Origin: Beaufortia kweichowensis
Lineage: Eukaryota > Chordata > Actinopteri > Cypriniformes > Gastromyzontidae
Reading direction: 5' to 3'
Assembly (NCBI GenBank): GCA_019155185.1
Contig: CM032817.1
Span: forward strand, 12,706,664 to 12,770,663
DNA: 64,000 nucleotides
Part shown: one piece after another, positions 32,901-44,465 of the stretch
How positions within the stretch are numbered: position 1 is the stretch's first letter
How the letters are laid out: every line of letters starts with the position of its first letter
Translations under genes and position numbers: made by a program
The notes under the pieces: model-generated
What the model was told of the DNA's origin: nothing
Database searches by the model: none
Seen by the model: the letters and a program-made list of their open reading frames with translations, nothing else

Positions 32901-35900
32901 GTGCAGTCATGGCCTCAGCCCTCGTCTGTGAAGGGACTACAACAGTTTCTGGGGTTCGCCAACTTCTATCAACGATTTATCTGTCAGTTCAGCTCAATCT
33001 GTGCCCCACTTACATCCCACTTAATAACCCTAAAACTCTGAAATGGACCCCAGAAGCCACTCAAGCCTTCGAACACCTGAAAGAGGCTTTCAGCGTGGCA
33101 CCGGTCCTGTGTCATCCTAACCCAGAACTCCCGTTTGTTGTCGAGGTAGATGCCTCCACCGCCGGTGTCGGTGCCGTGCTCTCCCAGCAGCAGGGGAATC
33201 CATCATGTCTTCACCCATGTGCCTTCTACTCCAAGAAGCTGTCCCCGGCGGAGCAAAACTACGACATCGGGAACCGAGAGCTTCTGGCCATCAAGCTCAC
33301 ATTAGAGGAGTTGAGACACTGGCTGGAGGGAGCGAAACATCCATTTATAGTCCTCACCGATCACAAGAACCTGTTGTACCTGCGAGACGCCAGGCGCCTC
33401 AATTCTCGCCAAGCCAGGTGGGCTCTCTTCTTCACCCGCTTCAACTTTACAGTGACTTACCGACCGGGCAGTAAGAATGGAAAGGCCGATGCTCTCTCCC
33501 AACTCTATGCCCCGGAACTCGAGAATGGCCCGCCCGAAGCCATCCTTCCTCCAACCATTGTTGTCTCCCCAATTGAATGGGTCTTGGATGAACAGATACT
33601 ACACAGCCAACGCGTTCATTCTGCTCCGCCAGGAGGTCCAGAAGGGAGACTCTTCGTGCCCGAGGATCTATGAGTTTCCCTGATGGACTGATGGCCAGGT
33701 ATGTCCAAAGATATCTCCCGGTTCATTCAAGGTTGCTCAGTCTGTGCCCAAGCCAAAGTCCCATGTCGACTACCCCAGGGTAAACTTCTGCCACTACCTG
33801 CTCCCCATCGCCCATGGTCACATATAGTGGTGGACTTCATGACCGATCTCCCCGAGTCAGACAACCATACCTGTATCCTGGTGGTAGTCGACAGATTCTC
33901 CAAGGGGTGCAAGCTTATCCCTCTTCCAGCCCTGCCCACTGCCCTAACCACAGCCGAGGCTCTGTTTACTCACATATTCCGGCACGGCTCCCCGAGGATA
34001 TCGTCTCCGACCGTGGACCCCAGTTCATCTCCCGGGTGTGGAAGGCATTCTTCACCTTGCTGGGGGTCACGGTCAGTTTCACGTCTGGTTACCACCCACA
34101 AGCAAACGGCCAGACTGAGCGGAAGATTCAGGAGATCGGGAGATATCTGCGGTCTTATTGTGGAGAGCATCAGCACAGCTGGCACCGCTTCCTGCCATGG
34201 GCCGAGTATGCACAAAATTCCCTCAAACAGGACACCACAGGACTCACTCCCTTCCAGTGTATGCTCGGTTTCCAACCTCCCCTGTTCCCGTGGTCCGAAG
34301 AACCCTCCTCGGTGCCAGCTGTTGACCACTGGTTTCAGGTCAGCGAGAGGGTCTGGGACTCGGCTCACGTCCATCTGCAGGCCGCAGTTCTTAGGCAGAA
34401 GAACCAGGCCGACCAGCATCGTTCCCTGACTCCACAGTTCCAAGCAGGACAGCTGGTTTGGCTCTCCGACATTCGCCTACGACTGCCCATAAAGAAGCTG
34501 AGTCCCCGCTTCATTGGTCCTTTCCCCATCGATTGGAAAATAAACTTACCGGTTAAAGCTTCCCCGCACCTACTGTCTGGCCCCTTCCTTTCACGTTTCA
34601 CTCCTTAAGGCTTATACTAACCCTGTACCTCTTGTTTCCACAGAATCTGATGCTGAGGGACCACCACCGTCCACCCCTCCTCCTCCGCCGCCTATCGATG
34701 AAGCTGACAACATCTTCCGAGTGCGCAAGGTCCTCCGCTCTCGAAGGCATGCTGGGCGTCTGGAATACCTCGTGGACTGGGAGGGGTACGGCCCAGAAGA
34801 GCGGTGCTGGGTTCCTCGGTCAGATATCCTTGATCCGACGCTCTTGACCGAATTCCATCTCGGTCATCTGGAACAACCAGGTCCCAGGCCACGAGATCGC
34901 CCCTGCCGACGCCCAGTGCGGTCCGCAGGAGCGGACCGTGGGGGGGTACTGTCACGGAGCTGGAGTCTCCGCCTTCAGCATCGAATTCGCTCATTATGGT
35001 TTCACGATCTGCTTCCCTGGACTTCTGAACTCAATCTCCCATGACACCTTGCACCTACCGCACCTGTTCCCATTCACCAGTTATCCTGATTCACCCGCAC
35101 CTGTTCACCATTACCCGGACTCTTTAAATGCCTTGTATTTGTTTCTGTTCGCGGTCCTGTGTTGTTGTTTCTATGTGTTTAGTGCTCTGCTTTTTGTTAG
35201 TCTCAGAACTTGTTTGGATTTATGCCTGTTCTTGTTTTGGATTTATGCCTGTTCTCGGTTTGGATTTATGCCTGTTCTCGTTTGGATTTATGCCTGAACC
35301 TGTTTTTGGATTTCGCTGCCTTTTTGGATTGCCAGTTTTTGGATGTTTTGTTACCTGTTTTTGGAATTAACTATTTTGTGGATAATCACCAGTAAACCTG
35401 AGTTCTATTTAACCTTGCGACTCTGACTCTTTCCTGACCCGTAACAGTACCAACCTCTTTTCCTTTGTGTCCTGGCTCACACAGAACCTCTGAAAATTGA
35501 GTGGTGGAACATTCCTGAATGGTATACTCCACAAAGCTGGCCAAAACAGGAGATTTCTAAGGGGCCAAACAGAATAAAAATAAAAATCATGAAGTCTGTT
35601 GCATTGTATTAAATCTAAACAATGTATATGTTCTTAGCACATTAAATCATGTTCTTAACATGTTTTATTATGTTGTTAGCACAATTTAATGTAATGTTAG
35701 TGCATATTAATATGATGCTAGCACTATAGCATTTCTTTAAATGCTAATGAGTTTCTGCTTCACAGCAAAGCACCTACTAAAGTCCAACACAGAGTCTAAC
35801 AAGATTAGTCAGGAGTACATGGCAATCCTGCAAAAATCCTCATAGTTCCCACAGACAGAATAAACTTCTGCGCTGCGTTGTATCTAGCATACACACACCG

Positions 35901-38872
35901 GGTGCGTACATATTTGTACGCTCAAGATTAGAGTTAACTTCTGATGCAAGAAGAATGTTTTTAGAACATTCATCAGTAAATAAGCTTTATATCACATTGG
36001 TAAATCCATTATTGTTCGGAACATGCATGATTAGTATCAACAGCTCATTGATTCTCAGTTGATTCAGTTTCAGCAGATCATCAGGTCTCGGTTCAGTGTA
36101 CTGTTCGAGTAACTAGAGAGCGGTTACTAAATGGAATATTGTCTCATTTAGAGTTGACCATCGAGCATGTCTAAGAGTAACTTGTGGATTATTGCTGACT
36201 TTTAAATGGTTCAGTCCAATTTGGTGTACTGGTTCAAGTTTACCTAACGGGGTGGTATTTTCACTTTTTACAAAGTTTTTACAGTTGGCTTTGGGATGAT
36301 CTGGAAAACGTTTTAATGTTTTATTGTAAACAAAAACATTATTTTACGTTATTACAACAAAGACAGACAGCTGCAAAGAACAAACACCAACAGCTGTTAA
36401 CTCATATTTCCACATAATCTGCCCAAATGCTCAAATTATAAATTAATATTACAGTTGTAAATTAGGATAGGGCTACCAACTCACACACGCACTGTGACTC
36501 ACACAATTGACTCTGTTCTCAGGCTCTCACGCCACATGTCGATGTTTTCATGCAGGGCAGTGCCCATCATTGGGATCCCTGTGATGTGTAATTTAAGTCC
36601 TGAAATAATTGCCTATATATCTATCTGTAAATACTGTACAACGCCTCATTGATCTCATCTAGTCTGCCTCATTCAGCAGTCTAAACAGTGCTTGTCAATA
36701 GGTATGTGGACTGTATGTGGTGCTGCACAGGCCGATCTCCCTATGACACCAAAGTATTGTGACAGTAATTTAAAAGCATATGGAGCAGTCTACTTTTAAA
36801 TCCTTTTTGCGGTACTTTACTGTAATACACTGATCGATTTGCGCAGTGCTAAGTTACTGGTCACAAAAGCCGCACAGCAATGCTTTCATATGTAGGGAAA
36901 TCTAATATTATTAAAACTAATAATGTGTCTATTTTTCCTCTGCCACAACAGGAAGATACAGAAAAAACCTGCAAAACGCAAAAGAGGCAGCTCTGATTCA
37001 GGCTAAGGTTAGGAGACCATTTTAAACACTGACTTTTATGTACTTGCTCAAAAATGAATCTTTTAAGGTTGGACATGGGGAATTAAAATTTTATGAAAAT
37101 TTTTACATTTTGAATGTCCATCCTCAAATATAGGATGATATCACAGTATAATGAATTTTTGTTTGATGTCAATTGTAACCTGATGGGAGGCTCTAGTAAT
37201 GGTGTTCACAGTGAAGCTGACAGGAAGTGTGCTTTGTCTGTTGTATTTAAGTAGGGTTGTCCTAGCAGTCAAGATGGCTTCCTCATTATCTACTGGCAGT
37301 AGCAGAGGGCAGTCTGGACAGGTCAACTGCAAGTTCTCTGGAGGGTCTGGGGAAAGAGGTGGAAAATGTGATTACACAACCATTACTGTATCTTAATGTG
37401 TAAAATACAGCACTATACGGTTTTCATTCATAAATAAACCCAAAGAAAATTTTTATTGTTCATGCTGTTGCTTTTTTACAACTCTTGATTTTAGATTTAA
37501 GATCAAAATCAAGTTCTCAGCTGTGTTTCATTTGAGTATTAACTGAGTGTTAGATGTTTATCCTAAAATTGAAACAGAGACAGATGATTGTTAAAAACAA
37601 AGAAATCTGGATTTGTGTAAATTGATGAGAAATGTTTGAGTTCATATGGAACTATTTAGTAATATTGACTTTTGATTTCAGACTTGGCAAATCTGAGCTC
37701 AGTTTGTGATACTGTTAAGATCTCATCTTGTCTCATCGGTGATTTTTCTCAATGACTAAAGCTTCAAACTTAGTAACTTGGCCACTTTCTCCAAACAGGG
37801 TACAAAATGTAATTATTTTACAAAGAAAAACTTTAGTAAGTAGGGATTTAAGTTGCTGTAGATATAGGATTGGTGTCTTTTTATCTTTAGTTTTTATCTA
37901 GTTTGCTTGCTTGTAATTGCTAGAAACTAGAAAAGAAAGAAAGAGGTGACCTGGGACCAGCATGCAGTCATAGCTGTAGAGGTAAGAGAATCCCTCAGGT
38001 GTGTGTAATACTGTAGTGTTACAGTTTCCAGAGATTTGCTACAACACAAGAAAGACATCAATGCTGCAAGACATTGAATTTACTTTGTTCATAGACAGTC
38101 TCTGAAATGGGATGTTGTAAAATCAGAAATTATACCAAAAAACTTAATAAATATGATCATAAATATGATATCAGAACATTGATGTTAACCCCAAATCCCT
38201 TTAAACCTTTTCAGGCAGTAAAGTACAGGATATGGTGCAAAAAGACAGATTAGAAAATAGAACAAAGCTCAGACTGAGGGCAGAATTATAAAATTATTAA
38301 AATTTACTCCAGTTAGTTCTAGTTAATTCTCAACATTTAATCAATATTGACTACGAAATTTTCAGATGTTGCACAGAAGTACATTTCAGTCTTACTGTTT
38401 CCATAAAAGGTCTTATAGCACATTTCTTCCATGATTTTGGACTGAGGACATGGCATTTGGTCTCTAGGACATCTAAATCCAGGTAATAGACTTTTCCAGC
38501 TGGACCCTACAGCACAAGAAATGGGACTTTTTATTTTGTGAGAACAAAATTTCATTCAAATAATAACTTTTTCTGTCTCTAAATCTATAAACGTTTGACA
38601 TTATTAATACTTATTTAATAGTTTGAATCTATTAATGTCACAGTTATTTTTCCACTGGTAAAAATCTGCTTACTAACCTGTGCATGTGCCTGGACGTTCG
38701 CGATTCTATTAAGAGCGAATTTGTAACCTGTTTGTCTGTCCTCATTTATATACGTGATGGCCAGACGGGATAACTTCTCCACGACCTTGTCGTCACAGGG
38801 AATGTGAATTAAATTTGTCCCCAAAACACACAAAAGATTTGTGGTTAAAATAGTCCAAATAAGAGTCAACAT
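26989..38872 (-). CDS. fetub: Fetuin-B-like secreted cystatin-family protein, 7 exons, 391 aa
   Basis: Fetuin-B is a liver-secreted inhibitor of astacin-type metalloproteases such as the egg protease ovastacin. Exons (minus strand): 38872-38678, 38506-38396, 38038-37951, 37346-37180, 35556-35455, 28015-27929, 27414-26989. All have AG/GT borders and phases that join into one 391-codon frame, close to mammalian fetuin-B. Residues 1-~20 form a signal peptide. Exons 1-3 (LDLDVLETKCHVL) are the first cystatin domain and exons 4-6 (TITRASHQ, SFVEYTIQEC) the second. The linker TCPDCP (141-145 CPDCP) is the metalloprotease-inhibitory motif. The mature part has exactly 12 Cys (26, 83, 94, 108, 127, 141, 144, 203, 213, 226, 244, 382), the fetuin number, the last in SCPG near the C-terminus. 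Intron 5 holds a Gypsy element 8 bp past the weak donor GTTGGT. No frameshift is seen. Confidence 0.88.
28030..29110. other. fetub intron sequence with a short GAGAATAAAC repeat
   Basis: Lies within fetub intron 5. Bases 28866-28945 hold repeats of GAGAATAAACTTGAAATTAC type. No coding feature is supported. Confidence 0.5.
29113..29702 (-). mobile_element. Gypsy LTR plus gag start, fragment
   Basis: On the minus strand an LTR-like part (about 29702-29346) ends CACCCGTAACA, like the LTR end of the Gypsy at 35446. It contains tandem CCTGTGGATNNNAC phrases (29400-29520). Downstream sequence (29345-29113) resembles a Gypsy gag start (CSLEDHTLYFL, FVEWVL) with a frame change. It is in fetub intron 5. 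Confidence 0.55.
29704..31284. other. fetub intron sequence, unclassified, with a tRNA-like relic
   Basis: Bases ~30230-30285 (ATGTAGCTCAGTTGGTTAGG, then GCCATGCCAAGGTCATG) resemble the 5' two thirds of a tRNA or tRNA-SINE head, but no B-box follows. The remainder has no supported feature. Confidence 0.4.
31290..35446 (+). mobile_element. Ty3/Gypsy chromovirus, 4157 bp, TSD GTACC
   Basis: The element is bounded by GTACC at 31285-31289 and 35447-35451. The 3' LTR is 34950-35446 (TGTCACGGAGC...CCCGTAACA, 497 bp) with TTTGGATTTATGCCTG repeated four times. Only the first ~75 bp of the 5' LTR remain, after which sequence jumps into gag, so promoter function is lost. It lies antisense to fetub in intron 5. 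Confidence 0.92.
31368..34925 (+). pseudogene. Gypsy gag-pol with chromodomain, frameshifted
   Basis: Domains in order: a short gag remnant (31368-31667); aspartic protease (31688 on, ALIDSGAAGNFIS); reverse transcriptase (32311-33041, YIDD at ~32703); RNase H (33120-33490, VVEVDAST and ADALSQ); integrase (33701-34560), whose first Asp is in VVDFMTDLP, second in VSDRGPQF and Glu in NGQTERKIQE; and a chromodomain (34715-34870, LEYLVDWEGYGPEERCW). The chromodomain places it among chromoviruses. Gag is largely deleted, and frame changes occur near 32190-32300, 32500, 33040, 33680 and 33980, so no full polyprotein is made. Confidence 0.9.
35630..37175. other. fetub intron 4 sequence, unclassified
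   Basis: Bases 35640-35760 contain degenerate ATGTTNTTAGCAC / GATGCTAGCAC units resembling the 20487-20975 minisatellite. 36183-36250 repeats the motif at 19785. Nothing else is supported. Confidence 0.45.
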
Positions 38873-38941
38873 TTTACTTTCTTATTGCGATTACTGCCTT
38901 GCTAAAAAATCTGTTAAACATCATATCCAGTGTAGCATCTG

Positions 38942-38993
38942 TTTATATAGGAAGATAAATGTGACTTTGGAATCAGGTTTGATAAATATTAAC
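38942..38993 (-). promoter_or_regulatory. fetub promoter: TATA box and HNF1-like site
   Basis: On the minus strand TATATAAA (38949-38942) lies 70 bp before the fetub ATG. Farther upstream are CCAAAGTCAC (38970-38961) and GTTAATATTTATC (38993-38981), close to the HNF1 consensus (10 of 12 defined positions). This arrangement fits a liver promoter; function is inferred. Confidence 0.5.
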
Positions 38994-38999
38994 AAGCTG

Positions 39000-39440
39000 A
39001 TCAATGTGTGACCTGTAGCTGTGATGTAAATTGTGTTTGTGAGTCATAGGTTTAGGTAAAGTTGACGGCCTGCACATTTGATTAAATCGACATAAATTAA
39101 ACATAACACTTTAGATTAAGGTTTCCTTTGTAAAGAGTTCATAATGGTTTTTAATAAGGATTAAAAACTGCTTTATGAATGTTTTTAAATCATTATTTAA
39201 GCAGTTTTAATTACAGGAATAAAAAGGACAGCTTTTATAAAATACTTGCCAAATAGTGAGCCATATTAACTCATAGTATGTTAATGCTTATTAAAGGTCT
39301 TTATTTATGTAAGGGATAATCGATGGCTAGCTGTGCTTTAAATGATTTTAGTGCACGATGTGAAGGTGAAGATCCGCACAAAGTGCATTCAGATTCTTTA
39401 ATGCACAGCTAGAACATCTCTTTCTCTCTTTAAGTAGCCT
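39000..39440. other. Intergenic region upstream of fetub
   Basis: AT-rich; no feature beyond the promoter elements listed separately. Confidence 0.4.
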
Positions 39441-39441
39441 A

Positions 39442-39537
<96 letters not shown>
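39442..39537. repeat. (CT)n microsatellite, ~95 bp
   Basis: Uninterrupted CT dinucleotides. The minus-strand reading gives a meaningless Arg-Glu run. Confidence 0.98.
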
Positions 39538-39540
<3 letters not shown>

Positions 39541-39740
39541 GTGTGCATGTGCAAATGGTGAGGGCGAGTGGAGTGTGTGGTGAGTGTGAGCGTTTTTTTG
39601 TGCCTGTTGTGGCTACTTTTTCAAACTTTCTTTATGTTATATGAGTTTTTCAATCTTGGTTTAAATGTTGTGTGTTGTGGCTGGGTGATACAAGGCTTGT
39701 TTAAATTTAGGGCGTTATACGCAGGTGTTTTTTTAAACAC

Positions 39741-40053
39741 CATGGCGGCCCATACAGGTGGTGATTTAGATTCCCTCACGCGTCGGCACAGAGTTAAAGT
39801 AGTGTCGGCGGCAGGCAGTATAGAGGAATGCAGCTTAGCTGTTGGTAATGTGGTTGGACATAATTTTGAGTACTGTAGAAAAGGCATCGAATTGCGGGGT
39901 TCGTTTGTACCTGTACTTCCCCTTTTTACACCAGCTAAAAAGGTTACATTGTCAAATTGTCAAATGTTCCACCTTTTATTAAAGCTTTCATGTTTTGGCA
40001 AACTTGTTTCACCCATTAAAAAGATAAAATCGGTAGTAAATCTGAGTTATTGA
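39741..40053 (+). pseudogene. LINE ORF1 N-terminal fragment (L1/Tx1-like)
   Basis: From ATG 39741 the frame reads MAAHTGGDLDSLTRRHRVKV, then EECSLAVGNVVGHNFE, VPVLPLFTPAKKVTLSN and KLVSPIKKI. This order resembles the N-terminus of zinc-knuckle ORF1 proteins of fish Tx1/L1-type LINEs. The central part looks shortened and the frame ends at 40053. Downstream ORF1 and ORF2 are absent. Confidence 0.45.
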
Positions 40054-40149
40054 AACACGTTGTTTCTTTCAGGAGGTTTAGATACATGATTTTAAATAAT
40101 GGGAACGAACTTGATCTGAATTTGAAATTCAGAATAGATTAGGGCCGTA

Positions 40150-40197
40150 ATCGAGTTACTCGAGTCACTCGAGTCACTCGAGTAACTCGATTACAAA
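40150..40197. repeat. Near-perfect 48-bp palindrome of CGAGT motifs
   Basis: GTAATCGAGTTACTCGAGT and its exact reverse complement flank a CACTCGAGTC centre. It lies 40 bp before the Ngaro A1 repeat and may be a remnant of a transposon end. Confidence 0.8.
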
Positions 40198-40470
40198 AAA
40201 TGATCGAGGCAAATTCCTGTGGCTCAAAGCCTCTTTTAAGTGAAGTTTGATTAACTAATTTCGGGAGGAGCACGCACAGATAATTGAACCGGCCAATTCA
40301 TCATTAGTAATCGCAGCGTCTGCCCTATCAGTGCAAGAGAGAACCTCTATAAAATAATCAAGCAGCCTTACCTTCATTCTCTCTAGCGTTTCGGCATCGG
40401 CTTTACACCGCTGCCATTCAGAGAACGATACAAATAATTTGAAAACAAATAATTGGAAAACAATTGGATT

Positions 40471-42896
40471 ATGTCTTCCGGATCCTCCGACTCTTCTCCC
40501 AGCCGCCGCGCCAGCACTCCGCGGGACGCAACATCCGAGCCCGCAGCTACATCTCGGGGCTGCCAGCCCACCCGCGACGCACCTACAGCAACATCCAGAA
40601 GCCCGCCCTCGCCTTCCAAGCGCCGGACGCCTTCACCGGCTTCCTCCTACGCGTCGGCCCTCCCCTCCGTCCCCGCCGTGGAGAAATGGACCGTGCTGGG
40701 CCTCCGGCAGGCGCTAATCGGCAAGGGCGCCAGCTTCTCCCGCCGGCTAACCAAAGCAGAGCTCCACGCTCTCTACGTCTCTCTCCAGCCAGGAGCGCCA
40801 CTTCCAAGCACCGCCCCCTCAGCAAAAGCCTCAACATCAGCCGGCCGCGCTCGCGGGAGCCCGTACCAACGGCCCGGCCAAGCCGCAGTGCCCCCGCGGG
40901 ACGGCCGCAGCAGGAAGCCGTCGGCAAGCCTGGGCCGCGCCCCGGACGCCTCGGCTCAACTCCCAGCTCTCCTCGACACTCCAGCCTCTGCCACAGGCCG
41001 CCACCTCAGCGCGAGCCTGCCTCCGCTACCAGCATACTGGCACCCCCAGCTCCCCTCTAACACTCTCCACTGGCCCGCAGCTCCTCTGTCCAGCACTAGC
41101 GTGAGGCTGCCTCCGCTACAGGCGCAGGCCCCGCCGACTGCCATGCCTCTTTCAATTCCCAGGTCTGCGGCAACTTTAACGCCGGCAGATGCACAAGGCA
41201 ATGGTGTCATTTTATGCATGTCTGTAATTTCTGTGGTGGCGCTCACGCCCGCATCATTTGTCCCGTTGCATGGGCTGCAACTAAAAAAATTTAACCTCTA
41301 CTTATCGACTCCCGTGAACATTTCTCGTTTGTCTTCCGAACTATGTAATCACCCCGATCCTCTTTTTTCTGCATATTTACTGACCGGTCTCACACACAGC
41401 TTCCATCCCGGCGTCATAACCCTCCCCGCCCACAGCCTCATTTGCCCAAATCTCCAGTCTGCTCTCGCCGAACCCGACATGGTAGACCTTCCAATTAAAA
41501 AAGAAATCGACGCGAACTTTATGATCGGCCCCTTTTCCGTTCCCCCCTTCGCCGTTTTTCGCGTGAGCCCCATCGGCGTAGCTACCCGTAAATTCTCAGG
41601 TAAAAAGTGCCTCATAATCGATCTGTCTTCCCCGCACAATTCTCCTTTTCCAAGCGTTAACAGCCTCACACCACTCGAGGAATTCTCCCTCACTTACCAC
41701 GACATTGACCATGCCATGACCTTGATCAAGAACGCTGGCCGCGGCGCCTGGCTGGCCAAAGTCAACATCACCTCTGCCTTTAAAGTGATGTCTATTCACC
41801 CCGATTTTTGGCATTTATTCGGCATATACTGGCATGACAAGTTTTACTTCTCCGTCCGTCTAACTTTCGGCTGCAAAAGCAGCCCAAAAATGTTTGACAT
41901 GCTGTCAGAAGCAATCTGCTGGATTCTCTCTAATAACTACACTATCCCCTATTTAATCCACCTTCTGGACGATTTCTTAATCATCTCACCTCCCGATGCC
42001 ATCCCAGCCGCGCACCTCTCAATAACCCAGAGAGTTTTCTCCGAACTCGGGATCCCTCTCGCCCAGGACAAAACTATGGGCCCAAGCACTTCTATTGAAT
42101 TTATATTAACTTCGATTCGCAAAAATTCCAGGCCTCCTTACCCAAGGAAAAAATTGACAGAACGATTCTGGTCGCCTGCTCTCTTATCGAAAGCTCAAGC
42201 TGCTCCAAACGCGAGCTGCTATCCGTTCTCGGTCATTTAAACTTCGCAATGCACATCATCCCACAGGGCTGTCCTTTTATCTCTCATCTTCTCGTTCTTG
42301 CATCCTCCGCCCTCGCACTGGAGGACCGGATAGCACTAAACGACTCGTGCCACAACGAGCTCGGTTTATGGATATCATTCCTTAGACAATAAAACGGCTT
42401 GTCGTTCTTTTACAAAAACTTGATTTCTTCCCCAGTTGATATCCAACTGTTTACCGACGCTGCCCCCTCCGTCGGCTTTGGAGGATTTTATCAAGGTCGC
42501 TGGTTCGCATCTACGTGGCCCCCGCAGCTGCTGAATCTGCCGCAGCCACAATCCTCAGCCCTATTCGAGCTTTATCCATTATTCGTTGCAGCCTGCTTGT
42601 GGGGTAAAGAGTGGTCTGCCACTAGCATTTTATTTTTTTGCGACAATGAGGCCACCGTGCACTGCGTTAATAAAGGTAGATCTCATTCACCCGCATTAAT
42701 GCCGCTGCTGCGACGCTTAATTTGGATTGCTGCTTGCGACCAATTCATTTTAACCGCCAAACACATTCCTGGTTCAAAAAACCAAATCGCTGACTCTCTC
42801 TCTCGCTTTGCCTTTCAGAAATTCAGGCTGTTGGCACCAGAGGCGGAGCCGTTCCCGACCCCAGTACCTCCCTATTCAGAGCTGATATTCCCATAA
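40471..42896 (+). pseudogene. Ngaro gag, reverse transcriptase and RNase H
   Basis: From ATG 40471 the frame begins with a Ser/Pro-rich gag region. LRQALIGKGASFSRRLTKAE resembles a SAP-type helix pair. The reverse transcriptase follows (~41490-42120). Motif A reads WLAKVNITSAF, with Asn where the catalytic Asp is expected; motif C reads HLLDDFLII. The frame changes near 42160; the shifted frame continues ELLSVLGHLNFAM and meets a TAA at 42390. RNase H (42430-42820) keeps its acidic residues in LFTDAAPS, FELYPL, FCDNEATV and IADSLSRF. The Asp-to-Asn change and the frame break indicate a dead copy. Confidence 0.85.
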
Positions 42897-43830
42897 ACCA
42901 TCCCCTTAAGCCCCTTCTCGAAGCCTCCCTTAAATCGATCCTACGCGCCGTCTCCCCCAGGACCCTCCATTCTTACCTGACTGCATGGAACTGCTTTAAA
43001 GCGTTTCACACCATCCACATCCTGCCATTCCCTGACTTTTCCCTACTCGCCATCACATCATTCATCTCTCATCTCAATATTAATAAAAATCTACAAATCA
43101 GCTCTATTAAGGCCTATTTAAGCGGAGTTCAGTTTTTTCACAAACTCATATACGGCTCAGCCTCGCCTCACATAGCCAATTCCCAGACCTCCCTCCTCAT
43201 CAAAGGCATCCAAAAGGACCAACCCCCCCGCCCAGACACCCGCCAACCCATAACCTTAAAATTACTTACTAAAAGCATCTCCACCCTCCGCAGAGGCTAC
43301 CATTCCACCCACACCGCCCGCACACTCGATGCCATGTTTATCTTGGCTTTTTATGGTTTTCTCAGATGCTCTGAGCTCACTATCACATCGAGTTTCAATC
43401 CAAACACCCACCCCACGATATCCGATTTGGCCAAAGTAAGACGGACCAGATGAAGAAAGGGCACTTCATCTACATTTTCAACCTCCCAACGCCCATACTC
43501 CCATATCAAACCCTCCTAGCCTACATCCAGCTCAGGAAATCCCAGATTACACTCCCATCCAACCCCTCTTCACCAATGACGCCAACCGACCCGTTACACC
43601 TCAAGTCCGTTCTGCGCCTATCCGGCACCCCAGCCGATAACTTTTCCAGCTATTCATTTCGCATAGGCGCGGCAACCAGAGCAGCCCAAAAGGGCCTCTC
43701 CCAGCACCAGATCCAGGCGCTCGGCCGCTGGTCGTCTGAGGCTTTTAAAAGCTATATTCGTTCGGACCGCTCCCTCATTAAAGAAGCCCACCAAACCCTA
43801 ATCGGCGACCCCCCCGTAGCACCAGCAGTG
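42890..43830 (+). pseudogene. Ngaro tyrosine recombinase
   Basis: This enzyme joins the circular Ngaro DNA into the genome. The core-binding domain reads RTLHSYLTAWNCFKAFH. The catalytic part has FYGFLRCSEL (first Arg), SSYSFRIGAATRAAQKG (second Arg) and EAFKSYIRS (Tyr). Where Ngaro/DIRS relatives have His before SFRIGAA, this copy has Tyr. A one-base frame change near 43430-43445 separates the two halves. The C-terminal frame runs into the adjoining minisatellite without a stop. Confidence 0.8.
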
Positions 43831-44465
43831 CACGCCCCCACAGGAACCTCTTCCGTTATTTTTCTACCGCAGCAGCGCACGCTCCCGCGGGAGCCTTTTC
43901 TGTTATTCTATTCTGCCGCAGCAGTGCACGCTCCCGCAGGAGCCTTTTCCGTTATTTTACTGCCGCAGCAGTGCTCGCTCCCACAGGAGCCTTTCCGTTA
44001 TTTTACTGCCGCAGCAGTGTACGCGCCCTCAGGAGCCTTTTCCGTTATTCTATTCTGCCGCAGCAGTGCACGCTCCCACAGGAGCCTTTTCCGTTATTCT
44101 ATTCTGCCGCAGCAGTGCACGCTCCCACAGGAGCCTTTTCCGTTATTCTATTCTGCCGCAGCAGTGCACGCTCCCACAGGAGCCTTTTCCATTATTCTAT
44201 TCTGCCGCAGCAGTGCACGCTTCCACAGGAGCCTTTTCCATTATTCTATTCTGCCGCAGCAGTGCACGCTCCCGCAGGAGCCTTTTCCGTTATTCTACTG
44301 CCGCAGCAGTGCACGCTCCCGCAGGAGCCTCTTCCGTTATTCTATACTGCCGCAGCAGTGCACACTCCCGCAGGAGCCTCTTCCGTTATTCAATACTGCC
44401 GCAGCTGTGCACACTCCCGCAGGAGCCTCTTCCGTTATCTTACCGCCGCAGCGGCACACGCGCTC
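43815..44465. repeat. Minisatellite, 46-49-bp unit, ~13 copies
   Basis: Each unit starts GCAGTGCACGCTCCC and contains GGAGCC, CCGTTATTCTATTCTGCC. Starts lie at about 43825, 43872, 43921, 43968, 44014, 44063, 44112, 44161, 44210, 44259, 44306, 44355 and 44404. It lies between the recombinase and repeat B1 of Ngaro. Since 49 is not a multiple of 3, the frame rotates between units, and all three forward frames remain open through most of the array. Confidence 0.95.

Noticed and set aside
35128..35395. Cys/Phe-rich ORFs
   Set aside because: They come from the GGATTTATGCCTGTTCT repeats of the Gypsy 3' LTR.
39348..39554. Arg/Glu-repeat protein
   Set aside because: Translation of a (CT)n microsatellite.
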